64,000 nucleotides of DNA from positions 378,551 to 442,550 of the forward strand of contig CAJJDN010000067.1 of the NCBI GenBank assembly GCA_905182985.1. The letters run 5' to 3'. This document shows, piece by piece, positions 1 to 13,913 of the stretch. The notes under the pieces were generated by a model. The model was not told the origin of the DNA. It worked only from the letters and a program-made list of their open reading frames with translations, and did no database searches. Made by a program: the position numbers and the translations under genes. The first letter of the stretch is position 1; every line of letters begins with the position of its first letter. The stretch is from Paramecium sonneborni (taxonomy: Eukaryota > Ciliophora > Oligohymenophorea > Peniculida > Parameciidae).

Positions 1-439
1 AAATTTATGGCAATATTATTAGTTAAAATATTTTTTATAATATTTTAATTTTATCTTATTAAATAAGTAACTAAATACAAAAAACAACACGTTAAATTTG
101 ATTTTCAAGGTATATCTAATGCAGAGTAAAGTCACAGATTATAACAGCTTATTTATTGAAAAATGAATGTTCAGATATTATAGATAATTTGAAAGAATGG
201 ATAGATATATATAAGAATTATTAAGAACATAAAATAAGATGTTAAAAAACCTCTAATATTATAAAGTAGATATTTATAAATAATAATTAAAGTTATATAG
301 AAAGCTTTAAAATATAACATTATAATTAAAAATAGAAATTTATTTTAAAGAGAAAAAGAGATTCTAAATAGATGAATAAGTTAAAGCTATTAACAAATTA
401 GAAACAATCTATAGCTTAAATAATGAAATAAAAAATTAA
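1..439. other. Window start, no confident gene
   Basis: A plus-strand frame stays open (TAR as Gln) from about 102 to a TGA at 507, but its last part runs antisense to the well-supported gene that ends at 440. It has no recognisable domain and its start is not visible. It could be the 3' end of a gene broken elsewhere, or chance: with only TGA as stop, open frames are common in this AT-rich DNA. No telomeric repeat is seen at the edge. Confidence 0.25.
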
Positions 440-3400
440 TCAAAATAATTTTTTTTTTTTTCTTGTTTAAATTTCTCTAATTTAGATAGTCGCTTATTAT
501 TAAAGATGATCTCCATTTACTATAGAATGCAATATGTTAGCTAATTTATCTGCTAATTCACGAACTTCTGATTTAGGAGGATTAAAGATATAAGCATTAT
601 TTCTAATTCTTTCTACATCATTAAGAATTTAATCTTTACTTCTATAAAAGTCATTTTCTAATCTTAAATATAGAATGTATAGAATACCTTCTTTAAATAA
701 GTGTAATATAGCTCATCAATGGAACTAAATCTAAATATTCAGGATACTATGAGACATCAACTTCATTTGAAAAGAAAAAGGCTATCTTACTTTATTTTTT
801 GATCATAGTATTGATATCTTTATTAATTGATTGAGCTTCATTAGTTGTTAGTGCTGATTATAAGGATGCTCCTTGAATTTCAATTGATTTATTAGATTTT
901 GTGATCATAGATGCAATTTCCCAAAAATTTAAATGACAATAAGCAATCATAAATTTTTAATTTCTCAATTAATATGTTTCATCACTGATTCTTTTACATT
1001 TTAAGACTTGCCAATCACTAGCATTCAAATAATTGTCAGGTGTTTCTTAAGCTATAAATTAGTATTAATGACCAAATCCATTATCTTTATCTGTATCAGT
1101 TTGGAAGCTAATTTGTGATTGATTTAAAAAAGGCCGAATTTATTTAACACTCGAAGTATATGATTATTCAAGTATGAGATAGGGATCACAATCATAAGAA
1201 TAAAAACATTTGAAAATCAAATCTTTAGTTTAAAGTTCAAAAACTTAGATAATATATGAATTTTAATTAACTTATCTTTTAAAGATAGTATTAAATACTG
1301 GAAAGATATAATTAATATTAAGAACTTTGCAATATACAAAATTAGCTGATTCTTAATCTTATAGTATATCTCCAGGAAAAACAATAGCTTTTTTAGATAC
1401 TGAATCTATGGATAATTGTGATAAATCTAGATTGTGTAAACATTTCTAAAGATATTGTTCATATCCTTTAGTGAAGAATATTACATCATCTCCTATTTAA
1501 GGTGAATTGGTATCATCACTTAAATATTTATCTCTTAAATGATCTGCTTATCTAATTTAAGGTTATTTTTTTCGTTAAAATTAAGCTATACAATTTATAC
1601 AAATTTTTTTTTGAGATCCAAAATCTAATTCACTTAAAAATAAACGTATTTCACTGCATTCTTAATGATAAGCAGATTTGCATTCAGGACAACGTACTAC
1701 ATTATCCATTAAGATTCTACATCGAGTACATTATTCAGTGACTTAAGATCTATTACGTCTTAATTCATTTTATTATCTATGATTATTAAGAATCTATAAT
1801 CTTATTTATAGAGTTCTTTGATTTCTTCTAGATCTTGTTTATAATGGAGATTATTCAATTTAAGCTTCATCTTTTATATATTAATTACTTTGTTTACTAT
1901 TTTCTTCTTCACTTTCACTTTCAATAACTTTTTTTCTTCTTTGACTTTATTTTTTGGATTCATTAATATTAATATTTATTTGTTATTGTATTTATTAAGA
2001 AATTTATGGACTACTGTCTTCATCATCTTTAATTAAAGCTCTTTTCATTAATTCTCCTGATTTTTGTTCATTTTTTTTGATTAATTTTGCATTATGGCTA
2101 GATGGTGATCTCTCTTAAATAGGTTAATTTGCTACTTCTATAATTTCACATTCTAATTTTTATATTCTCACTTAATCTTAAATTTTCATTTATTCTTTTA
2201 TATCATTAATAATTTTAATTTCCATTTATTTCATTTCAGTAAAATAACCTTAAAACATCTCTTCATTTTTCATATTATCTATTGCAATCCCTTTAGACAT
2301 TTATATATAAGTTAATAATTTTGGTTTTTAAAGATTGACACTTCTCTTTCCTAAACAATCCTAAGATATTAAGAAAGGAAAGAGGGATTTAAAATTATTT
2401 TAGAAATTATATTGATATGGCATTCTATAGAAATTACATATACTACCTCTATCAACATAACAAAATTCCATATCAGAATCTAAAGCCATAACTCTAAATC
2501 CATCTGATTCATCAATAATAGGATGTTCAGAATCTGAAACATAAAATTATTCAACAGGTGTTTAATCAAATATTTCCTAAATACCAAAACCATAAATAGA
2601 AAATGAACCATAATCTGTAGATACAACAAAGGTCATTCCATTAGGACTGAAACATCCATCTTTTAAAGGAACCTCTAAATTTGGTAATTTCAAATGATAT
2701 CCTCTTTCATGAAATACTTTTAATGGTATACCCTTTTCGACATTCCATAAAATAATTAATCCATTTTCATCTGCTGATAATGCTACTTCTTCATAAATAG
2801 GATGTGCTTCCAAAAATACAACATGAGAATCCAATTTCAATTATGGTAAACTCTCTTAATCCATATGATGAATAACTTAATTTTCATGTGTTGAATAAAC
2901 CTATATTTATGTTTTAGATTTTTCTTCATCTCCTTTTTTCTTCAATTTTTTACTAAATGATGCTAAAGCATATGTACTTTTAGCAGACCAAGCTATTGCA
3001 AAACATTAGATTTCACCTACCCTTCTACCTTCTGTTGATTTGTATTTTAATGTTACTTATGATCTATTATGTTAATTGGCTGGAATTCCTCCTTCTTACC
3101 ATTTCCATAATCTAGCACTCCCATCAAAAGAGGCTGTTAATAATTAATCTCCATCTTTTGACCAACGTGCCAAATGTACAGTAGATGAATGTTCACGCCA
3201 TTCTACTTTATTTATTGTCTTAAATAAATTTTCTGGTTTATCAAAAATTATTATTTCTCCTTAATCTGTTCCCATTGCCAAATAACCCTATTTATTGAAC
3301 TCCATACACAATATTCCATTTATTTTACCTTTATTTACTTTATTATAATTAACATTCAATCTTATAATTTCTGTTTAATGTTTTATTGCACTTTACTTTA

Positions 3401-4410
3401 TTTTAGTATTGAATTAAGTTCCCAAAATACTTCCATTACATTTTATTAAATCCTATACATCATATATATAAACATATCCTTTCTCACTAGCCACTGCCAA
3501 ATAATTAACATTTTATGCATTCCCTTAATAAAATACTAATACTAGGATTGGATCATCTTATGCTTCCTATTTACATAAATTATTATTATACTTTTAATGC
3601 TGCAACTGGTTTACCTATCTAAATATCCCAAACTATCACTAAACCATCGTTACTACATGATGCTAAATATTTATTGCAATAACTAATATCCATTGAATTT
3701 ATTGCCATTGTATGCCCTTTTAATGACTATAACAATAATCCATTTGATGCTGACCATATCTTAATTAATCCTAAATCATCTCCTGTTAACAATAATTAAC
3801 CAGTTCTAAAAAGTCTACATATTTTTTATTTACCTGTCATAAATTACATTATAGACTGGTATATATGGATCTTCTTAATCTTAATTATCTGGATGTAGAG
3901 CATGTCCAAAACAAGTCTTTAATTTTCTCATGAATTCCACTGGTGATAATTAATCTTGGCGCACTACTCGACCACCATTCAATTATTAAAGTGATTATGA
4001 TTTGTTTCTTATGTTCTCATATCTTTATTGTCTTTAAGGCTCAGGTATTTCTCTAGCTATATATTCTTAAAGCATCTTTTAGATAACACTTTCATGAGAA
4101 GGACTTAATTTTGTAGAGATTAAATTTTTAAGATTCAAATCTAGACCGATGCATCATTAATTTATATACCATTAGCCTATAAAATGTGTCCACGCTTATG
4201 ACCATTCTTCTAATTGAAGAAATTCTCTAATCCTTCTAGAAGATGTTTTTCACATTAAAGCTCGTTCAAGTGATTCAGGATCATTTATGCACAGATCCTC
4301 TGCTGCTGACTCTCTAAAATAGTCGACTTTTGCAGCTTCTTTTTGTAGTATGATATCAATCGTGCTTCAATCAACTTTTTCCCTTGGTTCTCTTCAAAGC
4401 TGTTTTACAT
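440..4410 (-). CDS. BRWD/PHIP-type WD40-bromodomain protein
   Basis: Chromatin reader of the BRWD/PHIP family, expected in the nucleus. The N-terminal part (before about 3840) matches the family's helical head. WD repeats follow (about 2580-3830), including LLTGDDLGLIKIW and the family hallmark block near 2577-2840 ending FSIYGFG. Next come a Cys/His zinc-binding segment (about 1590-1735; CTRC, CPEC, CINC), a cryptic-Tudor-like stretch beginning PQIGDDVIFF, and one bromodomain (about 500-760; YPEYLDLVP, then AYIFNPPKSEV). Four introns are proposed at 663-687, 3567-3591, 3815-3833 and 4141-4169. Removing them leaves exactly 1,291 codons from ATG at 4410 to TGA at 440. Animal PHIP has two bromodomains and, as far as I recall, no zinc finger at this position. 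Confidence 0.88.
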
Positions 4411-4983
4411 TCCTAAAATGCATAATTCTTACAAAAAGTAATACCTTTTTCTAGTATAAAAAATTAGAGGCTTTAAATATGATATTTTAATCAATTATTT
4501 AATCAACGATGTAGGGGGTTTAAATACAAATAGGAATGGTTCCTAACCATATTGTAAATCATTAACATAATATCATAAAAAACAAAAAAACACAAATTCG
4601 AAAAAATAGATCATTTTCTCTGCGCCTTAATTACATTATTTTTTATTATATATTTACATTATAAATTATAATTAATTTCCAAAAAACAATCTGAATTTCT
4701 ACTTAAAAACAACTCCAATTCTCATCTAAAAGCCTGAATCTCTCTTAATCTACCATAAAATCTTATTATATCAAAAAATTAAAATTAATCGTTACTTTTT
4801 TATTTCCCCTCCTCTTGTCCTCAATAAAATATCTATATAATCCTAAAATGTAACCTTTTTTAATTTATAACAAAAATTTACAATTAGCTATTAACTTATC
4901 TCAATTCTAAATTAGAAAATATTATTTATTTGCAATATTCACAAAAATATAAATGAATAATGGATAAACAATATGTAATGATT
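4411..4983. other. Spacer between two minus-strand genes
   Basis: It holds the upstream region of the BRWD-type gene and the 3' flank of the coiled-coil gene ending at 4984. The DNA is very AT-rich. No ORF, RNA gene or repeat worth naming was seen. Confidence 0.5.
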
Positions 4984-7732
4984 TCAAATCTCTTTTACAT
5001 CGTTCAGATCACTTTACTGATATTGCTCAAAGAAATCACGAGTTATTTAGTCTTTGTTTCTTATTTCTTCTGGCAAAGATGTCAATAAATGATAGATAAA
5101 ATGTTCTAAAGGTTTGTTTGGTCTTGTTGTAATAAGTTCTTTGTATCCATTTGAGATGATTTGATTAAACTTTTCTTATTCTTATTAGTTCATTTATATT
5201 TATTAATAATATAGTAAGAAAATTATATGTTAATTCAAATAAAACTCCAAAGTTGTGTCTTATCTGTAATTGAATTGTTTTTCCAGTTAGAGTATTCCAT
5301 AGATAGTTCTGCAATTTGTGTATAAAATTAATAAAACTTTGTACTAACTTCCTCAGTAAGAAGTTATTCTCTTATTAATTCGTCAATCTTAAAAGCTATT
5401 TTTTCCATGAGCTCTAATACTATTCCTACTGCCACTTCATCAATAGGATGGTTCATTCTTTAACTTATCAAAATTTGATTAATGGCTTTTCTAAGCTATA
5501 TAATCTAAACTGTTCTTTCACAAGACTTCAATTAGTTTAACATTTTGTTCATTTTGAACCATGTATTTAATATTTTAGATTAAATTTCAATCAAAGTTAG
5601 AGGTTTAGCAATAGCATTTTCATTTTCTATTTTTATTAAACGGATTAGATTTGCTGACTTTTCTTTATTTTTTTTTGCAATACATATGCCCATTATAAAA
5701 TGAAGATTTAATATTAATTAGAAAATTATCCATTTAATAAGTGATATTTATAATTGATATAAAATATCTTGAAATGTAATATTTAATTTTTAATTTAAAT
5801 ATTCAGAATATAAAATTAAACATAGAATTCATTGAAATCCTTAAGGGTTACTTTTAGAAGGTGAATTTTAGGAATTTTAATTTCCAAATTTGTCAATTAA
5901 AATTTTGTAATCAAATAATTTGGAGCCATCAAATTATTTATATATAAAGAATCCCAAAAACTCTTTTTATCTATCATCTAAAAGAATGTTACTACCCTAA
6001 ATTGCATTTTTGAATTCCATTTCATTACATAATTCACTATATTAAGAGTTTGTTTTTTTCTAACTCATGATTTTTATTTATTCAACAATAGATTATCTGA
6101 ATTTCCAAATTTATTAACTTATGATGAACATAATTTGATTTTATTATTCAATATCAAATAATTAATACTTTCCTACAATATTTTTGAACACACTTTTTAT
6201 CACACAATTATCACCTGTTTATAAAGGAGTGAATTCAACATATGGTTACGTATTATCTTCTATTAAATATCTAGCTAGAAGCAAAGCCTATTTTTATTAT
6301 TGAATACAAAATGGAGACGCTTGAAGTACTTCAACTAATTCTAAAATACTCATTTCTTATTTTGATTCAAAAAATCTGTTGATTGATTCAAAAGGAATTA
6401 ATTAAGACATAAGCTAATATTTTAATTTTTTTCCAATCTCTTCAACATCACAATGATTTACTCTTGGTAATCTTTATCTAGATATTTCAACATCTGGTAT
6501 GATTTTGAAACTTTAAATCTAAGGAGATTTTGAATCCTCTCTTACCGAATCAACACTTAATCGATTTTAAATTATGAAAGATTTATCTCTATGATCCTCT
6601 TCTAAAATAATTTTTGTTTCTGATTATTATTTAAGAGAGTTACTAAGTTCAACATCAGCAAATACAAAAAAATTTTTATTTACTTTTTCATCCAAAGCTT
6701 CTTAAAATGAAGTATCAGCTTCTCTTTTATTAGTAAGCAATGACTTTTTTATTTAATATTAATCTTCCAATTCTTTCAATTATTTTTACTTCTAAAATAC
6801 TAATAATTTTTATTTTTCTATTTCCATTTACATTTATGAAATGATGGTTTATTAGTTAGCTTTTTGTTGATTTAAATTATCTATAATCTCTTTATATTTA
6901 ATTTTCTTTTATATATCTTATTCATAATTTTTCCTATATATACCAAATTCATTTTAACATTATTCAAATTATTTTTTGTATCTATCTCTCATTGCTTAAC
7001 AAGTTAGCAACTCTTATCTCAAACAAAGTATTTTTCTTTTTTGCTTTTAATTACTATTTGATAAAATTCTCACCTTTTCTTCCAATTCTACTGTTTGGTT
7101 GGTCAATTTATTGAATTTCTAAAAATCATTTTCTGTTTTCAAAATTTCATTAAATTGTTTGTTTAAAATCTCAAATTTAGTTTTTGTGTTGCCTAATTCC
7201 ATCTTACAATAGTTATAAGCAAAATACTTCCATTTCTTGCAGTTTCATATAGCGAGTACTCTTCTTCAAATTTTCTATCTCTGTCTATCTCTCTTAAAGC
7301 AACATTCTTGCTTGCTTTAGCTTTTCTACTAATCTTGAACTTTAATTGTAATTGATTTAGTCTTCAGATACTTCTTATGTAGTTCCTTTATCTATTTGTT
7401 CTTTCTAAATGAATTTATGATAATCTATTTACCTCATCAAGTTTAATTTAGAATTAAAGTTATTTATTTAAATCTTTAAGTCTGGTATTTTCTTTTTTCA
7501 ATTAGATAATCTCTTCTTTTAATTATTCAATATCTTTTTAATAAAGTATATGTTATCTTCCAGATTATATTTCATTATTTGGTGAATCATAAATTTTATT
7601 AGTATATTTTCTTCCATAAAATTGGGACGTGCATAAATTCGTATTTTCAGGAGTTAAAACTGGCAATCCATTCGTCATTGATTAATTTAAAGAATATGCA
7701 GCTCGTTAGTTTTATCTTGAAATTATGTTCAT
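4984..7732 (-). CDS. Coiled-coil protein with C-terminal RIIa/Dpy-30-like motif
   Basis: Not recognised by name. From ATG at 7732 the protein starts with a short Ser/Asn/Arg-rich head and then becomes a long Gln/Glu/Lys/Leu coiled coil (for example EQLKEEIIQLKKEN). At least two introns are needed to hold the frame: a 28-nt one near 7403-7430 (GTAAAT...TTTAG) and a 29-nt one near 5305-5335. Near the C-terminus (about 5050-5150) stands the segment GYKELITTRPNKPLEHFIYH. It resembles the RIIa/Dpy-30 dimerisation-docking helix (a ...RPxxPxxFxxxxLL pattern) found in many ciliary scaffold proteins. The stop is TGA at 4984-4986. The protein is roughly 890 residues; not every intron was resolved. A ciliary or basal-body scaffold is an inference. 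Confidence 0.7.
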
Positions 7733-8266
7733 TATAAAAATAGTAATAATAAATTTTAATCAAACTCTAAAAATTTACAAATTAAGATTAATTTATTATT
7801 GTCTAAAAAAATATAAAGGAAGAAATCATATTAGAAGGGTAGTGTTAAAAAATGAAAAAGCTTGAAATAATGAATTTTATTCTTAAATTTAAAATATTGT
7901 ATAATATAAAATAATTGATGGACTCAATTAGTAAAAATAAAGAATAATTATAAAAATAGTTTGAAAGATTGAGATCAATTAATCATGAAATTAATTTAAG
8001 TGTGAAATCTAAAAAAGATTAATATATTACAATTATAATTAATTAATTAATAATATATATATATAAATAAATTCTAAACAGAAGTATTGTTAAATAGATA
8101 GAAATGATATTAATTAAAAATGAGTAAGAAAAGAGTTGAATTTTCGGTTTGTACATGAAATTGAATAAGGTGTAAAATAGTTTAGAATAAATTGATATAT
8201 ATATCAATAATTTTTATTATGTAAAATAAAAACGGAACATATACAAAGTCAAAATATAGTTCATCA
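7733..8266. other. Divergent intergenic region
   Basis: About 530 bp of AT-rich DNA between a minus-strand and a plus-strand coiled-coil gene, so it presumably carries both promoters. Short ATG-led frames (for example near 8117) end quickly at TGA. Nothing else was seen. Confidence 0.5.
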
Positions 8267-10284
8267 ATGAGTGTATAAAGTGTGGATAATAGAGTGAGAT
8301 ACTCTTAAGCTCCAGAGGAATTGGGAAAGAGGGCAAGATTACCACTAGATATAACAGTGTTTGTAATGGCAGTAGAAGTAGAAAGATTGTAAAGAGAAAA
8401 TAGTTAACTGAAATCAGAGCTACAATAAAATAGTGATAGTAATTTGGATAGAGTATAATATGAGAGTTAAATAAGAGATTTAATGGATAAGATAAGAGTG
8501 TAAAACAAGTAATAAATTATAGTTATTTATAGTTCTTAGAGTACTTTATTGATTGATATCGAGAAACTATAAAGATAAGTATAAGATTTAGAAGATTAAC
8601 TTAGAAGATAATAGTAATCATAAAAAGAATTTGATCCAAATTGGAGAACAAAATTAAGTCAAGCTGAGCTATAATTGGCAGCATTTTAGAAGTAACTGAA
8701 CTAATAAGTGAATCTATTTGGTGGTTAAAGTGCAGATTAAGTAATGAGAGAGTTGGAAGAATTAAGAAGAAAGAAATTACAATTTGATGATTTATCAAGA
8801 TAAATGAATGGAAGGAATGTTAGTAATATAAGTAAATTAAAATAGATGAATTATTGAGAGAAATGGATGATTTAAGAAGAAAATAGATGTCAGTTGAAGA
8901 TACTAGTGTTTTAAGATAGTAATTAATTTAATCTTAAAATCGTGTAAGATAATTAGAGTAAAAATTAACAGAGATGGATTCTTATGTATCAACAATAGAA
9001 TCTGATTTAAATCGATTTGAATCAGAAAATAAAAGATTAACAATAAGTATGTCTTCAAAGATCTAAACTGAGAATAATGAAGCAGTTTTATTAAGAAACG
9101 AAATAACTAAACTTAATAATGAAATAAGTAAATTATGGTCAGACAATGAAACTCTTGTTCTTGAAATAGATTCTTTATAAATGAAAATTCGAACTTTGAG
9201 TGAAGATGAATTAAGGAGATTAAGAAATGAATTAAATAGACTTTAAGAGTAAAATAATTAATTGGAATCTTAAATTATACGTTTATAATCTTAGAATTAA
9301 TCATTAATGTCAGAAATATCTTAACTTAATATGACTATTGAATAAAATTAATATGCAATTAGTGATGCAAATAAATAGAAATATATCTTCGATGAATACA
9401 AGGAGAAAATAAGACAATTCGAATTAAAATTTTAAGAACTTTAATTACAAAATGAAAGATTAAGATAATAAGATCATAAAGTTGCTGTTTTAACAACAGA
9501 AATAGAACGATTAAATAATTTAATAAAATAATTAAATACAGATACTGATGAATGGAAATAAAAGTATTAACGAATAGAATTAGCTTTAATGGATTATAGA
9601 TAAATCGAAAAAACTAATAGAGATGCTGCTTCTAAGAGTGAACTACTTTTAGATGAAATAGAAAGATTAAAGAAAATCTTAGAATAAAAATAATTTGATA
9701 TGGATAAATTAATAAGATAATATGATGTTATCTAATCTTAAATTAGTACTTATTAAATTAATGCCAATTCTCATGTAAGTAGAATCTAAGAATATGAATC
9801 ATCTCAAAGAGAAACTAGTGTTATTGTGTAAGATAATGAAAGATTAAAGAGATAACTTTAATAGTATTAATAATCGATATCTGTTCTGTAAACATAAGTT
9901 TAGGAATAAACTTAAAAGAATTAACAACTTATAACTTAACAACAATAAATTTATTCGATGAATAATAATAATGGAGAAATAGATAAATTAAAAAGATAAA
10001 TTCATGAATATGAAAATAAGATCGCAATGTTATCTCTAGAACTTTCACGAATTAGAACCTCTAAATAGAATACTAATTAATTTGATAAATCTGATAAAGT
10101 AATGGAACTCTTATCTATAATTGTTATGATGTCTGCTGAACTTGATAATCTTAGAGGAATTACATACGAAAAAAGTACTGTGTAATCATAAAGATTATAA
10201 GACAATACTTCTTAATCAGTCCGTTCTCAATCAATAAATAATTAATAGGCTAATTATTCATACAGTAGTTGGAAACAGAAATGA
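8267..10284 (+). CDS. Long coiled-coil protein, uncharacterised
   Basis: A 664-aa protein with one 23-nt intron at 8823-8845. Removing it gives exactly 665 codons from ATG 8267 to TGA 10282. The N-terminus has a compact conserved-looking block (LPLDITVFVMAVEVERL) followed by nearly unbroken heptad-type coiled coil rich in Gln, Leu, Arg and Glu. The C-terminal tail is Ser/Gln-rich and ends SSWKQK. Many TAA/TAG codons fall at Gln positions of the heptads, which confirms the code. No catalytic motif was found. It is probably a cytoskeletal or basal-body structural protein by composition; that is inference. Confidence 0.85.
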
Positions 10285-10508
10285 GTTTATATATATATAT
10301 ATATAAATAATTTTATTTAAGTCAGCGCTGTGGAGTATAGAATCAACTATCATTTCTCTAACTCCTTTTCATCATATATTAGGTGAAGGTAAGGATCACC
10401 TACTGATGATTAAAATTATTATTAATAAACAACCACTATATAAATTGATATTAAAAGTAGGATTTTATGGGTTTAATATATAAATTACATAAATTTATTA
10501 TTTCTATT

Positions 10509-10712
10509 ATGGAATATTCAAATGAAACTTTTAAGAATCTAGAAGTATATCAGAATAGATAACTTATTTACTATCAACATGGTAAATCTTAAAAAGAAGA
10601 GAATTAAACCATTTAAGATTTAATCACTTAATTCAATTTTAATTTACATCAAACAACTAATGATAATTAAATAATTGATCGGTTTTCTTAAATGAATCTC
10701 CAAGATAACTGA
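10509..10712 (+). CDS. Possible small protein, 67 aa
   Basis: An open frame from ATG 10509 to TGA 10710, rich in Gln and Asn, with 11 TAA/TAG codons read as Gln and no intron. It lies in the gap between the plus-strand coiled-coil gene and the minus-strand histidine kinase, whose coding region ends at 10746. No homology recognised. Chance open frames of this length occur under this code, so confidence is low. Confidence 0.35.
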
Positions 10713-10745
10713 TACTTTATTAAACATAATTAACCAATAATAAAA

Positions 10746-13509
10746 TCAACCTTCATTTTCAAGCTAATAAAAAATCTCTGCAATAACTTCCAATTTTATT
10801 GGTTTTGGTATAAAAGCATCAAAGCCAAGCTTTTCACATTTCTCTTATTCAGCTATATCATCAAAACCAGATAATGCAACCAATTTAACATTATCAATTT
10901 CTCTATCATTTATCTAATTATAGCAATAATAATTAAATACCATCATTCTTATTTTTTCAGCTGCTTACCATCCATTTAAAATTGGCATATAAAGATCCAT
11001 AAATACATATCTAATATTCAAGTTCTTTTAGTTTTATAATAGCTTAAAATATTATTATTTATATCTACTTTATTTATTGCCTATTATCCATTATAAGCTT
11101 CAATTATATTTATTTCAGATATCAAATCTTAAAGTAAAGTTTTAAATGCTATCAAATTAAAAATTTGATCATCTACTAATAAAATTCCAAATTTTTTATT
11201 TAAAAACACTTATTTTAATTTATATCTTGGATCTTAAACTTCTTGAGAATCTACTTTCTAATAAGTTTTTAAATTTTGTAATTTTTAACCCAAAGATTAA
11301 AATTAAATAATATTTCTTGTCTTTGTTTAATCTGAATCTTCTTAAGATGGTTCATTTATATCATTCTCAGTTTTTTCAGTCTTCTCTTATGGTTTTGTAT
11401 ATACTCTTAAAAGAGAAGATCTCACAATTACTTAATGATTATCCTTCATATTTGATGAATCTTCATGTTAAGAAGAATTTTCTTATTTAAAACAACTTAT
11501 ATAATTAGCAGACGTAATAGAATTATCCTAAAGTTTTGCATATATTTAGAATGTCATTTTAGTTCCAATATTCTATTCACTCCATAAATCTACACTTTCT
11601 GATGGCCCTAATAAACCTACTAGATTTTTACAAACCATTAATCCAATACCTGTTCCACTTTTATTCTCTATTTTTTAATTTGAAAAAGTTGCAAATAAAT
11701 TAAATAATTATGGTTTAACATTATCTGGTATTCCACATCCAGTATCTTCTATTGATATTGTGTATACTAATTTATTTGTCTAATTCTAATAGTTTTTTCC
11801 TTGTAATGTTTTCCTAATTTATTAAATTGTTTTTTCTCCAACTTAATATTGTATATTTCTTGAAGTATTGCTTCTTTTAATATGTTAAGATTTATCAGTA
11901 TTTAGTGATGATACACAAATTGTGATGCTGCCTTACTCTGTAAATTTTAATGAATTTGAAACAAAATTCATTATTATTTGTTTAATTCTATTTGAATCTG
12001 AATGAATTTAATAAGAGGGAATATCATAATATGTTTTAATCTCAACTCCCTTCTATTCAGCTTAAATTGAACACATTTCAATTACTTCATCAATTATTTC
12101 ATTTATATAAAAATCACTTAAGCATAATCTCAATTATTTCTTTTGAATTCTTGCATAATCTTGAATATCATAAATCATATAAAGCATTAATTAAACATTT
12201 TTTTTAATAATGTTATGATAGTATTTTTATATTAAAGTAATTTCATTTTTACAATCTAAACTTTCCAAAATAGAAACAATACCATTAATTGGTGTTTTAA
12301 AATCATGAAAGACTGTTGCAAGTATCAAATCTTTATTTTCACTAATTTATTATAATTCATTTAATTATAATTACAAATTTTCCAATTATCTATCAATGTC
12401 TTTACTCTATAATATAATCATGAAAGCTTATCTTCTAAACCAAAGACAATGATTTAAATTAATTTTCAGTTTCTTTTTTCTTAATTAAACTAAGCATATA
12501 GTTCTTTAGCTTTAACTCTTAATTAATAATTCTTCTATAATTTTTGATTTTTAATTTTTGGGAGTCTCTTCACTCAATATAATTGAAGGTTTAGAATATT
12601 ATTAATTTTTTGGAGTTTCAATATATATTTCATTATGATTTGAAAATTAAACTTTATGTTCTCGTTCTTCATTAAATTCATCATCATGCTCAAATTACCC
12701 TGAAAATCTCTAAAAAATGGGACTTTAAGAAAAGTATTAGCAATTATCCATAATTTCAGAGTATAAATTTTTAAAATTTGAACGAGCACTATAAATCTTA
12801 GGAAAGAAACTATTGATGATACTTTGTAATTTGATTTTGTTATCTGAATAAAAACTAAAGAGGCATTTTATAAATTCATCTGAATGTGGGTTGTCATATT
12901 TAAATTCATTTTCTAAATATTTTGTATGATATAGAGGCTTTTAAGTTTGTTTGTCAATAACAAGAATCGAAGTAGTCAAAGTATCTTTAAACAATTCCAA
13001 AAGATCATTCGCATCTTCTCTCTCTTAAATCTAAAGCTATGCTTGGAATTTACAATAATGATAGGTGCAAAAGCAATTCCGACATATGAGACTGCATACT
13101 AATACTCATTGAATCTTACGATCAAATAAGTGAGTCCTATAAAGAATAATAAAGATTAAAGTATTTATATTTACAGAATCTATATCAAAGCAAAGAGCTT
13201 CAGTATTATATATAAAAGTGATCCCTTGATATATTTAACAGTAAATACTTCATGCGCATTTTCTCTGAGCATTTCAATTTCAATTATAATCATAATCATT
13301 TAAGTTACTCCCAAATAATAATCACTTGTTTGACTTATGAACTTTTATTTCCATTCCAATATCAAAAATATTATTGAGAAGAGAATATCTAATAAAACAA
13401 CTAGTCCAGAATTCGAAATTCTAATTGCTTGTGTAAGGCCCAATATTAAAATTATGAGTGATGCGATAATATTGCAAACAATAAATTTTTGTTATCCTCC
13501 TATTTTCAT
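10746..13509 (-). CDS. Membrane hybrid histidine kinase with receiver domain
   Basis: A two-component sensor. The N-terminus (ATG 13509) has several hydrophobic segments (for example IIASLIILILGL and LLDILFSIIFLIL), so it is a multi-pass membrane protein. The dimerisation/phosphoacceptor helix reads FHDFKTPINGI with the phosphorylatable His. It is followed by an HATPase region with an N-box (IIM-NFVSNSLKFTE), DTGCGIP and GTGIGL. A C-terminal receiver has GILLVDDQ and the phospho-acceptor Asp in FMDLYMPILNGW, then KPIK near the end. The stop is TGA at 10746-10748. At least two or three short introns are required. Output is likely phosphorelay to an HPt protein. No separate HPt gene is visible in the window. 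Confidence 0.88.
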
Positions 13510-13913
13510 ATATCGGAATAGGTAATAAATATAAATAATGAAGATTATTTCTATATTTTTATATTATTCCCGATTTTATGATATAATCAAAGTAAACCAT
13601 TTTTTTCTATTAATTACAACTAAAATCTTTATAAATATGATATAGAATTTCAAACTTTATAATTATTATCTTCACCATACCTTTTTTAATTTTGGATTTT
13701 TTTAATATTTTTCAAATACTAACTTTTATCTATACAAAATTTATCTAAGTCTTTTTCATATAAGATAATTTAAAATTTTTGATATTCAAAATATTTCCTA
13801 TTTTTTAATGAAAATTGATTAACTCATAGATTTGCTATGTTTAATAGAAAATTCCTTAAATAATAAATAGTAATCATTCAAATTACTTTTAATTCTTATT
13901 TAATTATTAATTT

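Noticed and set aside
102..509. Plus-strand open frame at the window start
   Set aside because: No recognisable domain or start, and its end overlaps the bromodomain gene on the other strand.
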